64,000 nucleotides of DNA from Hermatobates lingyangjiaoensis (Eukaryota > Arthropoda > Insecta > Hemiptera > Hermatobatidae). The stretch is taken from positions 62,001 through 126,000 of the forward strand of contig JAPFBL010000371.1 in NCBI GenBank assembly GCA_026182355.1. The letters are read 5' to 3'. Below are positions 21,883-31,734 of the stretch, piece after piece (the stretch's first letter is position 1; each line of letters opens with the position of its first letter). Position numbers and translations under genes: made by a program. The notes under the pieces were generated by a model. That model ran no database searches. It saw only the letters and a program-made list of their open reading frames with translations, and was not told the origin of the DNA.

Positions 21883-22885
21883 AATATCTTAAAATGACTT
21901 CAAGGACATCAAAACATGTAAATCAGTCAAATAATGAAGGTCAAATTTTTTTTATGATCGGTGTATTTTAATTATAGTAAAGAACAATGCAAGAACCCAT
22001 AAGTATAAATTGCATTTGAATAAAACAGCAGAATATTGTTTTATACATTTTCTACTTGGAATAGTATGAGTCATTTGTTGGTTCTTATTATAAAGTAAGA
22101 CGTAATTGTTCAGTGTTAGTGGGGGTAGCTTTTCCAGAAGGGTTAGGCGAACTTTTGAACTCTCTAGTAAGAGTGCACGTTCAAACCAGTCGTTTTCGCG
22201 CATCCTCAGACAAACAAACGCAAAATTACTTTTCTCATCATGCTAAGGTATGTCTATTTGCATATTTCTTCATAGATATGTCCTTTGATATTACTTTTCA
22301 TCACAACTCTATAATATTCTTTGAGATATTTTGTATATAATATTTTAAACACAATACCTGTATTAAAAGTGAAATGAAAGTTACTTTGCTTATCTTTGAT
22401 CTACCAATATCAAACAATTGTTTATTATTATAGATTTTTAGTTTATAGTTAGAATTTATAAAGCTAGTCTAAAATATATACTATTCTCAATACTTAAATC
22501 AAATTTATTACACTTTGAAATTAACAAAGCAAAATAAAATTTCTTCATCCAATTCTTTTATATAATTTTACTAAGGAATTGCATTGAATTTATCACCCAG
22601 ACATATTTTATACATCTTTTCAACTACTCGCTTAATTAGATATTTACTTCTAACAATTCTAATTTGTAACCTTCTGCAAATGGCGCCGGCATTTTCATAT
22701 CGGGAGTCCCACAGCGTGACTTACTCGACTTTATTTAAAGTATGGACTTTTAAAGTAGGAAATATTCAACTCGATTACTTTAAGCTGATGATAATTGTTA
22801 TAAGATTAATTAATCTGACCTGCTTCGTGCATTATACTATTATCGTTGGACCGTTTCATTTAATTACTATATATATATACCAATT

Positions 22886-23300
22886 AAAATAAGCAGTGAC
22901 ACATAAACTGAAACACAACAAAGACTCACTTTTCAATATTTCGACTGCAGTGGTGGTCGTCCTCAGGGAAGAAGTGAATTGACGGAGAGACGACAGTCAA
23001 CTGACTCTTATTTGTTCTATTTACTTCTTTTATCTTCTTCAATCTACCTTTTAGTTTAATATTTCATTAATTAATTTTGTATCTTATTTAAATTTGTTTT
23101 CTTGGTGGTTTTTCATTATCATTTATTCTTTATTATTTTATACTTTGATTTAATTCTGTTATCAGTTGTTATTTGTTCTATTTATTTATTTGATCCATTA
23201 CGGTCGAAATATTGAAAAGTGAGTCTTTGTTGTGTTTCAGTTTATGTGTTACTGCTTATTTTAATTGTTATCTGCCCTGCCGGACCGTTTTTTGTTTATC
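22886..23300. mobile_element. Inverted PLE-like ends between (TA)n tracts
   Basis: The left arm (about 22886-22950) and right arm (about 23205-23270) are inverted copies, with AAAATAAGCAGTGACACATA, GAAACACAACAAAGACTCAC and TTTTCAATATTTCGAC. On the minus strand the left arm holds CTGAGGACGACCACCACTGC followed by AGTCGAAATATTG, a hammerhead-like core with weak helix I. The right arm keeps GGTCGAAATATTGAAAAGTG but has lost CTGANGA. (TA) tracts flank both sides (22868-22880, 23303-23320), and the word CCGGACCGTTTTTTG before the right one matches the GGACCGTTTC terminus at 16085. Confidence 0.7.
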
Positions 23301-23319
23301 TTGGTATATATATATATAA

Positions 23320-24535
23320 TTTAACGAAATGTGTTTAAAGGGAGGTCTGCTCCCAAAGTCATGTTTGGATCAAGTAAATTGTCATTGGGCATATATATAT
23401 TTAAAAATTTGAGGGCACTCTATATACACCGTTTGATGGTTAAAATTGATATTATACCCAAAAATAACCTTAATTGACTGTACATCGAAATAATCTACTT
23501 TTATAGTATCTAAAAATTATCATTGATTTTTGCGTAGTTGATCTAGACTTGTTACTCTGAATTCACAATTCGGCCTTTGCATTAATATTAATATCTAAAA
23601 ATGAAAATTTTCATTTTTTTTGAGTAATCAATCACAACTTACTATTTTGAATTCGCTAATTAGGTATTGTGGAAATTAAGGCAAATATGCATATTCATAA
23701 TATATAAATATTTTAATATCAGATAAATATATAAAATACATTACAAATTAATATACATATGCACAAAAATTATAATATTTTTTAATAATGTTTAAAATGT
23801 TTCGCTATGTATTGTATAGTTGCCCGAGTTGTTTGTTTAGAACATTTTCTTTTGTTCAAGGAACTAATTTCAAGTTTAGGGTCTGAGATGTTTTTTAACT
23901 CTTCAGTTTCTCTATCTTCATTAGCTTTTCCTTAAGCTTTATTTTCTTTTTTTAAGCATCATCATTATCTCTTTATTTTCATCATTTCTTCAATGTTTAA
24001 GCCCTTTATTCTCGTTTCCTCATTCCTCAAGTTCTACTACTTCCCCCACTTTTAGCATTTCCGAAATCTTCTTTCATTTCATTCCCGTTTATCATTTCCA
24101 TATCAACCTTTACGATCTGTCAATTTCTTCTTCACGAGTTCTTACTGTTCATAAATATGTGTATGATTAGCACAATTTTATTATTTTTCTTCATATACTG
24201 TAATATTCTACTAATTCTAACTCTGCATGTAATAGTTCATTATATACTTTTTAAGTGTTACCTCCAGAAAGATATATTATAATAATACAAATTTTTGCAA
24301 CCTTTACTGTTTTTACATACTTCAAGAACTCCCTCTGGTGATTTTTTTTTTTTTTAAAGAGTTGAGCATTTTTTTATTTATTTGACTAAAAGAATATTAC
24401 TACCAAAAAATGTTGTCTTTATTAAATAAAATAATTCTCTTTTAAACACAGCTTAAAAAGTAATATGAGGACGGATCAATAAACACTAAGCATCTGTATA
24501 TAAATGGATAAATACATGTACCCAAGAATACTGAC
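23320..24535. other. AT-rich stretch, nothing recognised
   Basis: No open frame, RNA or element end could be supported. T/C-rich segments near 23930-24130 are low complexity. Confidence 0.4.
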
Positions 24536-24647
24536 TCAGGTATATATATATATATACACTTTTTTGATGAAAATACGATCTGAAGTGGATAAATACAGTT
24601 CAATGTACATAAAGAAATGTAGAGAAATTAAAAACACACACTTAAAG

Positions 24648-24680
24648 TCTCTAATTTTTGGTTGAACCGTCTTCAGGAGA
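24648..24680 (-). ncRNA. Hammerhead-like motif
   Basis: On the minus strand TCTC, CTGAAGA, extra C, GGT-TCA-ACC hairpin, then CAAAAATTA and GAGA. Helix I pairs perfectly (TCTC with GAGA). The expected G12 is changed (C-C-A-A-A-A instead of C-C-G-A-A-A), which would impair activity. The right-arm twin keeps G12. Confidence 0.5.
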
Positions 24681-24780
24681 GATAAGAAAGGGAAACCAAG
24701 AGCACTGGTACAGAGACGGTTGGAGACCCAACCGTCTCCAACCGTCTCTGTACCAGTGCGCTTGGTTTCCCTTTCTTATC

Positions 24781-24813
24781 TCTCCTGAAGACGGTTCAAC
24801 CGAAAATTAGGGA
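24781..24813 (+). ncRNA. Hammerhead-like motif
   Basis: TCTC, CTGAAGA, extra C, GGT-TCA-ACC hairpin, GAAAATTA, then GGGA. Helix I forms C-G, T-G wobble, C-G, T-A. G12-A13-A14-A15.1, U16.1 and A17 are in place. The cleavage base would be A17, which is permitted in the H17 rule but less common. Confidence 0.58.
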
Positions 24814-24870
24814 CTGTAAGTGTGTGTTTTTAATTTCTCTACGTTTCTTTATGTACATTGAACTATATAT

Positions 24871-24902
<32 letters not shown>

Positions 24903-24904
24903 CG

Positions 24905-26940
24905 CGGGCACATACACACACACAACACACACACACTAAAGGAGTTCATTTGCATTCACTAATATAAAGTCATAAAACTGCAATAAGTTTCTGGTCCGAT
25001 TGTATTTCTTAAACTAAATTAATTTGGTATGTTCACAAAATGATCTCAAAGGATTATTTGAATACATGCATCGATACATATGATAGAGTGGTATGAATTG
25101 AGATAGATTGAGTATGGTGGTAGTTGAAAGTATTATATGAAACAAAAAAAATGAAACTTAAATGAAATGAACAACAGGAAAAGAACTTTGAGGAGCTGAG
25201 AAACTTGAAGGATGCTTCACGTAGCAGGCGATGATGTTGACTTTACCTGCAATCCACTAGTTTGACTTGCTTTGAAGCAACGAAAACTTCATAAACTCTC
25301 CAAGTAAAGTTGAAGGAATATCAAAGTTTATTGGTTTGTGAAATGGTAGAAACAAGAAGTTATGGAGATGCTCAAGAGAAGAGTATCATTCTAAAATACA
25401 AGAAATGAGCATTTATCAAATGCACTTCTCTATCTGCGACTGTAATTCTGTTCTTGCAGATTTGAACCGTTTAATTAAACAGAAATAACCATTTAAAAAG
25501 ACTGAAATCGTACACGTTTTTCCTCAATGTTGAATTTTCTCAGTAGCAGTTTATCAAACAATATTGTTTTTCAGTAGTTTGGTGAAATTGTTTTCACAAT
25601 TTTGATTAAATTCTCAGTGGTTTAAGAATAGTTCCTGTATGAATTGATGCTTCATAAAGGAATATTATTTGTTCATAAAATACGTTTCAATGAAAAACCA
25701 TTAATTATACGTTCTAACAAAAATACATATATATGATTTATTTGTATAAAATTGATTTATAAACATTTGTTTCATAATCGTTAATTTTTGTTTCCTTACT
25801 AACAATTTTCGATTGCGCAAAGATACAGGAGAAATAAATATTAGAAAATGGTTGCAGTAAAAATAATAACAGATGGTGAAGAAACTGCAATGAAAGAGTG
25901 GAGCCGTTGTTCAGTTTGAATAGAGGGTGACTGCTGTTTCACTTTGGTATTATTAATTCATAAGGACAACGAATGGCTGCGTTGACCGATAAGATCAAAG
26001 AGTCTCTGTACTGTTTCACTACTATTACATATTGAATTATGTATGTACAAGTACGTAAAATCAGAGTTCTCTATTCTTAGAAAAAGTTATTTGATGTATC
26101 TTATCACTCATTCACTCAAACAATCTCCCTCTTTCTCTCACTTTGTCTCTCTAATCGAATATGTATTGTTAAAATTACTAGACAGCAAGGTATAGAAACA
26201 AGAAGAAACAGACATTGCAAAAACTTGCTAACAACTGCTGTTATTCCGATGGAAAAAGGAACAGCAATGAAAAAAAGAATAAGAGAGCAGTTGTATGAAG
26301 CAATAATTTTGGGGTCATTATTACAACTACAATATAACTAAACAAGTGGTTCAATGTCATTTTTAAATACATGCATACTGGTAGTACCAAAGTGATTAGT
26401 GAATATCATGTTATTATTAAATAGCACAAGATAAATTGGAACGTACATTTTATTATTTTGGTAAACGTTGACAAGAAGAGATACATACGTTTTTCATAAC
26501 CATGTATAAATCACTAGGCAACAACAATGAAATTAATATGTCTGCTACTTAGCAGACGGGTTCCACAAACTCTGTATAGAAAGAAAAAAAAAACAGGACT
26601 AACTGGATATTCCAAACTTCTAATTCATCTATTTAATCAATGTTCAAAACAAATAACTAACCACAACTGTACTTTAAGTAACTGTTCCATAACTATTTGT
26701 ATTGCGGTATTGAGTTTTGAAGAGCAAAGGTCAAGAAAAAAGTAGGATTTTGCAGAAAAGGTAAACCTTATAATCACAAATCCTTCCTGGACTCTTCTAC
26801 ATACTAGATCCTTACAATAAGCTGCTTCTATGATATATTTACTACGATTGAGACCCTGGTGAAATCCATTGTTTCGATTAAAGATCTTAGTCATACTTTA
26901 ATTTCCTTACTGTGATTTCTTTCATATGTTTACTTTGATA
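24905..26940. other. Non-coding stretch, nothing recognised
   Basis: Short CA microsatellite at 24905-24945. The remaining 2 kb has only short open frames without recognisable domains. Confidence 0.45.
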
Positions 26941-27108
26941 TTATGTTATATATATATATATTAGTAAAATTTGGGAGCAGTACTTCATTCGATCATATTT
27001 CGTTGAATAACTGACTGTATTTTACTGATGTCATTTTCTTCACTAGTTTTTCGAGGTTTCTGGATACCTTCGTCTTTCCTTCATCCAATATTCATTATTC
27101 AACTATAT

Positions 27109-27143
<35 letters not shown>

Positions 27144-27144
27144 T

Positions 27145-27385
27145 CACAATTAAAAGAAACGGTCCAGCGGACTTTTTTAAATAAAATAAATTCAAAACGA
27201 AGGAAACACACAGAAAGATACAGACATAACTCACATCGATATTTCGACCATCGTCGGCATCAGGAGGTGTGAAGAGCGAAGAGTCCCGCAGGAAGGCAGG
27301 GCGGTGAGTCCTACCGACGATGGTCGAAATATCGATGTGAGTTATGTCTGTGTCTTTCTGTGTGTTTTCTTCGTTTTGAATTTAT
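27145..27385. mobile_element. Inverted PLE ends (family of 16073-17310)
   Basis: The left arm on the minus strand (27145-27300) carries the CTGATG-CGACGATGGTC core, TTCGCTCTTCACACCTCC and the AAGTCCGCTGGACCGTTTC terminus next to (TA)n. The right arm (27313-27385) is CGACGATGGTCGAAATATCG, ATGTGAGTTATGTCTGTGTC and a CTTCGTTTTGAATTTATT end entering (TA)n. The right arm is truncated just inside the hammerhead-like core. Junction near 27305. Confidence 0.78.
27232..27269 (-). ncRNA. Hammerhead-like motif
   Basis: CACCTC, CTGATGC, CGAC-GATG-GTCG, AAATATC, GATGTG on the minus strand. Core base A9 is changed to C (CTGATGC), otherwise as at 17213. Likely inactive. Confidence 0.45.
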
Positions 27386-27394
27386 TATATATAT

Positions 27395-27612
27395 ATAGCT
27401 CAAAAACGAAGAAAAGCAACACACAGAGAAAGAGACACACTTACAAACTCAAATTTTCGGCTGATCCGTCTTCAGGAGAAAATAGAATGGGCGACCAAGC
27501 ACGCCGGTAACACAACGGCAGGAAACCCAGTAAGTGTGTCTCTTTCTCTGTATGTTGCTTTTCTTCGTTTTGAAGCTGTTTTGCGTCCAGTTTGGATCGT
27601 TTTTTTCGAATT
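27395..27612. mobile_element. Inverted PLE ends (family of 15485-15650)
   Basis: Arms share AACGAAGAAAAGCAAC, CACAGAGAAAGAGACACACT and their complements at 27533-27575. Between the arms is the minus-strand core CTGAAGACGGATCAGCCGAA (27447-27480) with the words AGCACGCCGGTAACACAACG. (TA)n tracts flank both sides (27387-27398, 27620-27650). Confidence 0.75.
27447..27480 (-). ncRNA. Hammerhead-like motif
   Basis: TCTC, CTGAAGA, extra C, GG-ATCAG-CC, GAAAATTT, GAGT on the minus strand. Three helix-I pairs and all core bases are present; helix II is only two base pairs. Confidence 0.45.
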
Positions 27613-27616
27613 TTGA

Positions 27617-27651
<35 letters not shown>

Positions 27652-27719
27652 TTAGCAATATATTTGCTAAAAATATTATTGATTATAATTGAAATTATAA
27701 TTTAATTAATTAAAGGGAC

Positions 27720-28430
27720 AGTTAAAAATATTAGATTTTATTACTAAAACATTATTTAATTTCATGCGAATAGTATTAAGTGTCGTAGTTTTAATCTCCA
27801 ACAGTATCACAATGCTAAGAATATTAAGATTCTGAACACATTATTTAAAAAAGAAATATCTCTGACGTCTAATTAAGAAACTAACAATTGCAGTGTATAT
27901 TACATTACTTCTACAGTTAGTTCCTGGTTAGTTATTGCCATATATGACAAATATTTACCAAAAACTTCATCTAAAAGATGAAAGATAATGAAAAATAAAT
28001 GATAGGAAAAAGGGGAATATTGAGAGGCTAGTTGGAATCTATTTGACTTTGGCTAAGAGAGGTGGAGGTAGTTTATTGTCATGATTTACGGCTTGCTTGT
28101 CGAAGGCGAGCGTCATTTCGTATCGGATTTTGTTGAAGGGTACACTTTGATAAATTGAACAGCAGCATGGAGAGAGACATGATGAGTGAGCTGGTTAAGG
28201 ATCGTCTTCCCCCTTCAACCGATCACCAAAACTAGCTCGAACAGTGTATAGCTTGCCAGTGTTGAAGCTTCAGCACTGGGTGTCGCTTAAAGACCAGATC
28301 ATTAGTCTATCATGAAATGTCACACGACCTTTGCTAACAAACATCTGAGCTTCGTCTCACGCAGTGGTCTTGTCAAGCCTCATCAATAAAATGTAAAAAA
28401 AAATTATTCATTTTGCAATGTGTTTCATCT
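27720..28430. other. Non-coding stretch with a GC-richer unexplained block
   Basis: 28070-28380 is richer in G and C than its surroundings and contains partial symmetries (GCTTGCTTGTCGAAGGCGAGC). No reading frame, RNA gene or element end could be recognised. Confidence 0.35.
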
Positions 28431-28831
28431 CAAAAACGCTTAAAAAAATTACATTTTTTTCCCTACTATTCCTTGAAAAAAAAATTTCCTACTACGCTTA
28501 AAAAAAATTACATTTTTTTCCCTACTATTCCTTGAAAAAAAAATTTCCTACTACGCTTAAAAAAAATTACATTTTTTTCCCTACTATTCCTTGAAAAAAA
28601 AATTTCCTACTACGCTTAAAAAAAATTACATTTTTTTCCCTACTATTCCTTGAAAAAAAAAATTACTACTACGCTTAAAAAAAATTACATTTTTTTCCCT
28701 ACTATTCCTTGAAAAAAAAATTTCCTACTACGCTTAAAAAAAAATTACATTTTTTTCCCTACTATTCCTTGAAAAAAAATTTCCTACTACGCTTAAAAAA
28801 AATTACATTTTTTTATCTACTATTCCTTGAA
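28431..28831 (+). repeat. Minisatellite, ~59-bp unit, about seven copies
   Basis: Tandem units CTACTACGCTTAAAAAAAAT, then TACATTTTTTTCCCTACT and ATTCCTTGAAAAAAAAATTT. Units differ almost only in the length of the A and T runs, with one variant unit (AATTACTACTACG at about 28655) and a final variant (TTTTATCTACT). The high identity implies recent expansion. Unit A-runs and T-runs could pair, so each unit may fold back. Confidence 0.92.
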
Positions 28832-28839
28832 ATTCCCCA

Positions 28840-29285
28840 CATGTGAGGCGAAGAGTTTAATAAAAAGTTGCAAAATCCATTGACTCTATCTGATATTCTT
28901 TTTTATTAACATCATCCAAACTTATACAGAAATATTATACAGCTGCTAACATAACATCTTGGAAGCAAAAGGTCATATATTTTGATAACAGTATTTCTAA
29001 ATCATAGGAGTTTTCATCCTCAACAGTTATACTATCAGTAAACATGAAGCAAAAATAACAAATATTTGTATATATAAATTAATATGATGTATAATAAATA
29101 AGCAAGTAGTTTGAATAACCTTTAACTGATTAAGTACATATTTTTCTTTGTTATTTTAACTGATTTTAAAGTTTATGTAATAATTTTAAAATCATTAGCA
29201 TATTGGCATAGCCTTCTCCTAAATCACAGAGACTTCGGTACAAATCACTTAATACGTCATAGTTTATGTTTTTATCTTACATCAA
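28840..29285. other. AT-rich stretch, nothing recognised
   Basis: No feature supported between the minisatellite and the microsatellite cluster. Confidence 0.4.
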
Positions 29286-29288
29286 TGG

Positions 29289-29330
<42 letters not shown>

Positions 29331-29376
29331 TCTCTTCTCGGACTGCAGTCCGAGTAGTATACATAGTAGTATAAAA

Positions 29377-29404
<28 letters not shown>

Positions 29405-29408
<4 letters not shown>

Positions 29409-29565
29409 TTTTTCGATGAAAATACGATCCGAAATGTACAAATACAGTACATTTACTGTATTTGTACATTCCGGATGTACAGAGACCAACCGTCTCTGTA
29501 CCAGTGCGCTTGGTTTCCCTCACTTATCTCTCCTGAAGATGGTTCAACCGAAAATTAGAGATTGA

Positions 29566-29567
<2 letters not shown>
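29405..29567. mobile_element. PLE terminal fragments, rearranged
   Basis: Begins at (TA)n with CTTTTTCGATGAAAATACGA on the minus-strand-type end, followed by an inverted TACAAATACAGTACATTT / GTACATTTACTG symmetry, then a plus-strand fragment: CAACCGTCTCTGTACCAGTG, CGCTTGGTTTCCCTCACT and the hammerhead-like motif at 29529-29561. Same subfamily as 24557-24868. Confidence 0.7.
29529..29561 (+). ncRNA. Hammerhead-like motif
   Basis: TCTC, CTGAAGA, extra T, GGT-TCA-ACC hairpin, GAAAATTA, GAGA. Helix I TCTC/GAGA pairs perfectly and every core base is present. The extra nucleotide is T here and C in the relatives. Confidence 0.6.
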
Positions 29568-29606
<39 letters not shown>

Positions 29607-29613
29607 ATATATA

Positions 29614-29651
<38 letters not shown>

Positions 29652-29835
29652 TACTTGCCGTTGCATCTACAACGTGCTTGATCTCCCTTTCTCTTTTCTC
29701 CTGAAGACGGAAACCCGAAAATTTTGTTTGTTTTCTAGTTGTTTTATATCCTAGAAAATTGACTATTAGAATAGAATGAATATCTATTAGAGAACACACC
29801 TATTCTATCAAACGGTCGATACATTATTGTGTCTG

Positions 29836-29879
<44 letters not shown>

Positions 29880-29880
<1 letters not shown>

Positions 29881-30030
29881 TTCGCTCTCCGTTCTTCAAC
29901 GTGGGGAGATCTCTCTCACTTCGTCCTCTCTACTAGTCTACTCTCCTGATGACGAACAACAGTTCGAAATATTGAATTCTGTAAGTTTTCTTTGTATTCT
30001 CTTTTCTGTGTCGTGCTTTGTGTAATTTAA
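29880..30030 (+). mobile_element. PLE 3'-end fragment between (TA)n tracts
   Basis: Plus-strand unit of about 150 bp that starts and ends in (TA)n. It carries GTTCTTCAACGTGGGGAGAT, a CTGATGACGAACAACAGTTC core (29941-29978) and TCTGTAAGTTTTCTTTGTAT. A distinct subfamily: the UTR words differ from the other ends, the core layout does not. Confidence 0.7.
29941..29978 (+). ncRNA. Hammerhead-like motif
   Basis: CTCTC, CTGATGA, extra C, GAAC-AACA-GTTC hairpin, GAAATATT, GAATTC. The core and helix II are perfect; helix I has only the two core-proximal pairs (C-G, T-A). Confidence 0.5.
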
Positions 30031-30033
30031 AGT

Positions 30034-30070
<37 letters not shown>

Positions 30071-30415
30071 AGATAGATAGATAGATAGATAGATATTTAT
30101 TTGAAATTCGCAAAGAAGTACTTGTGAATCTCTAACCAGGTAGTGAATTTCAAGAAGCATGCTAGTTATCTGTGCTAGTCACGAAGATCTTAGCACCTCA
30201 GGTTCTCTTAAAATTCGGTTATCTTGCAATTTGAATAATGTATAAAAGGCTACTATTATTTACATTTTTGATCCACCTTTCAGGCTTGAATGATGAAGAA
30301 CTATATTATTTTTGATCATCCTATTATTACTTTCATTTAATGTCTGTATGAAATATTGGGTGAATAATGGGATATTTCGAAGATTGGCCTGTATATATAT
30401 ATATATATATTATAT

Positions 30416-30471
<56 letters not shown>

Positions 30472-30489
30472 TTAATATATATATAATAA

Positions 30490-30700
30490 ATTAAAAACAA
30501 AGGAAACACACAGAAAGACTAAGACATAACTCACATCGATATTTCAACTATCGTCGTCATCAGGAGGTGTGAAGAGCGAAGAGTACTGCAGGAAGGCAGG
30601 GCGGTGACTCATTTTCCGTGAGTCACCGCCCTGCCTTCCTGCGGGACTCTTCGCTCTTCACACCTCATGATGACGACGATGGTCGAAACATCTTTGCGTG
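30490..30700. mobile_element. Inverted PLE ends (family of 16073-17310)
   Basis: The left arm (minus) carries AAACAAAGGAAACACACAGA, ACTCACATCGATATTTCAAC and CATCAGGAGGTGTGAAGAGC. The right arm (plus, 30618-30690) mirrors it: CACCGCCCTGCCTTCCTGCG, GACTCTTCGCTCTTCACACC and ATGATGACGACGATGGTCGA. The inner junction is GTGACTCATTTTCCGTGAGTCAC, itself a small palindrome. The right arm leaves the family after GTCGAAACATC. Confidence 0.78.
30532..30569 (-). ncRNA. Hammerhead-like motif
   Basis: CACCTC, CTGATGA, extra C, GAC-GATA-GTT, GAAATATC, GATGTG on the minus strand. Helix II contains a G-T wobble; helix I as at 17213. Confidence 0.55.
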
Positions 30701-30799
30701 TTTGCATAAACGTGCGCATGCTCTCGTGTGTGTTTGTGGTGTGCATATACATGTGAATTTCAATGTATGTGTGTGTTTTTTTGTGGGAGAGAGATTAAG

Positions 30800-31555
30800 A
30801 AAGATCTGGATATCATCCAAATTGAAATATTTATAATAGTTAAATTTATTTTGAGTTATTGTTAGTTTTGTACTGAGATCAATCAAATATTTCTACTGAG
30901 AAGAAATAGATACTTTACGATTTGGATATTGAATAAAAAGTAATAAAAGACATTAAATTTTCTTTCGTTGATGAAACTGAGAGAAATAAAACAAATTATT
31001 TTTGGGATATAATAAAACCCAAAACGTATATGTATATTCATAGCACTGCCCTTGGTGGTAATTTACAAATGCTTTATTCAATTCATTATTTAGCGAAAAT
31101 AATAATTTTGATAGTGATAAAATTCTAATTAGTAAATTCTAAAATTTATTATATCCATGAATTCCGTATTTTTTTTCTTAATTGTGTATATTTAAAAGAT
31201 GTAAACGTACTCTGTTAGGTGAATCTTGTAAACATTTTTGATTACATTTTGGGCTGATTTCCAGAATTTAAAATTTCGATTTTTTCTTTTTTTTGTCAAA
31301 TATACTTTATGAAAACTGTTATTTTACTAATTTATGCTTACTATTCTTCTTGTAACACTGCGTAATGTATGGTAGCATTATTGTCTGTGTTATATTCTCG
31401 TACTGGTAACATTACTAACTGGTCTATTTCACTTCCTGAAATATTTTAAAATATGTTTCATATAAGTTTCGTGTTATAGCTTGTTCTTGGTTTGTTTGTT
31501 TCTATGACAGGACCTCGTTTTGATAGATAGAAGAAACAAATATCTGCATTACTCG
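30800..31555. other. AT-rich stretch, nothing recognised
   Basis: No open frame or repeat end could be supported immediately upstream of the nested hAT/LINE insertion. Confidence 0.4.
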
Positions 31556-31625
31556 TGGTAGAGCAGAGGTGTCAAACTCATTTCGGCCTGGGGGCCGAAT
31601 ACAGCTTAGTTTGATCTCAAGCGAG

Positions 31626-31641
31626 CCGGACCAGCAAGCTA
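31626..31641 (+). repeat. Target site duplication of the LINE, left copy
   Basis: CCGGACCAGCAAGCTA, identical to 36945-36960. It fixes the 3' boundary of the LINE on this side. Confidence 0.95.
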
Positions 31642-31734
31642 GGTTAGGTTAGGTTAGGTTACAGTGGCCGTCCCGAAGAGAACACACATAGGCCGCAAGC
31701 CGGCCCCTTGTGATACCACAAAGAGAAATTGAGG
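31642..31734 (-). promoter_or_regulatory. LINE 3' tail with SINE-shared stem-loop and pentamer repeats
   Basis: On the minus strand, TTTGTGGTATCACAAGGGGC, a GGCCG-GCTTG-CGGCC stem-loop, ATGTGTGTTCTCTTCGGGAC and GGCCACTGTAACC followed by further TAACC units. The SINEs at 3231 and 55693 end in the same sequence, with the stem changed to GGCCA...TGGCC by paired substitutions. This is the region a LINE RT recognises to start target-primed reverse transcription. Confidence 0.85.

Larger units (their letters stand above)
24557..24868. mobile_element. Near-perfect palindromic PLE terminal pair
   Basis: Arms of about 131 bp (24597-24727 and 24736-24866) are inverted copies with almost no spacer. On the left a further 40 bp (CACTTTTTTGATGAAAATAC) reaches a (TA)n tract; the right arm ends directly in (TA)n (24864-24902). 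Each arm carries a hammerhead-like motif and the words CAGTGCGCTTGGTTTCCCTT and GTGTGTTTTTAATTTCTCT. The same family forms palindromes at 42964-43219 and single ends at 13965, 29405 and 51620. Confidence 0.85.
29286..30490. repeat. Cluster of (CA)n, (TA)n, (CT)n and (GATA)n microsatellites separating PLE ends
   Basis: (CA)n at 29288-29312, (TA)n at 29313-29330, 29377-29407, 29603-29650, 29838-29876 and 30032-30070, (CT)n at 29568-29602, GATA repeats at 30071-30095 and a long interrupted (TA)n at 30393-30490. Between them lie short PLE 3' fragments at 29405-29567, 29650-29735, 29880-30030 and 30490-30700. Open frames here (Tyr-Ile or Thr-His repeats) are microsatellite artefacts. Confidence 0.85.

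Noticed and set aside
22680..22700. Retroviral primer-binding-site-like TGGCGCCGG (also near 2842)
   Set aside because: No LTRs, no polypurine tract and no gag/pol sequence nearby; a short chance match.
28431..28831. CRISPR-like array
   Set aside because: Units are contiguous and nearly identical with no unique spacers, and the DNA is eukaryotic.
29266..29565. Overlapping open frames with Thr-His and Tyr-Ile repeats on both strands (also 13335-13733 tail, 16900-17364, 30312-30494, 57221-57547)
   Set aside because: They are translations of CA, TA, ATT or ATTT microsatellites and PLE UTR; not proteins.
31640..31665. Telomere or interstitial telomeric repeat
   Set aside because: The TTAGG units lie inside the LINE target duplication boundary and are its 3' tail.
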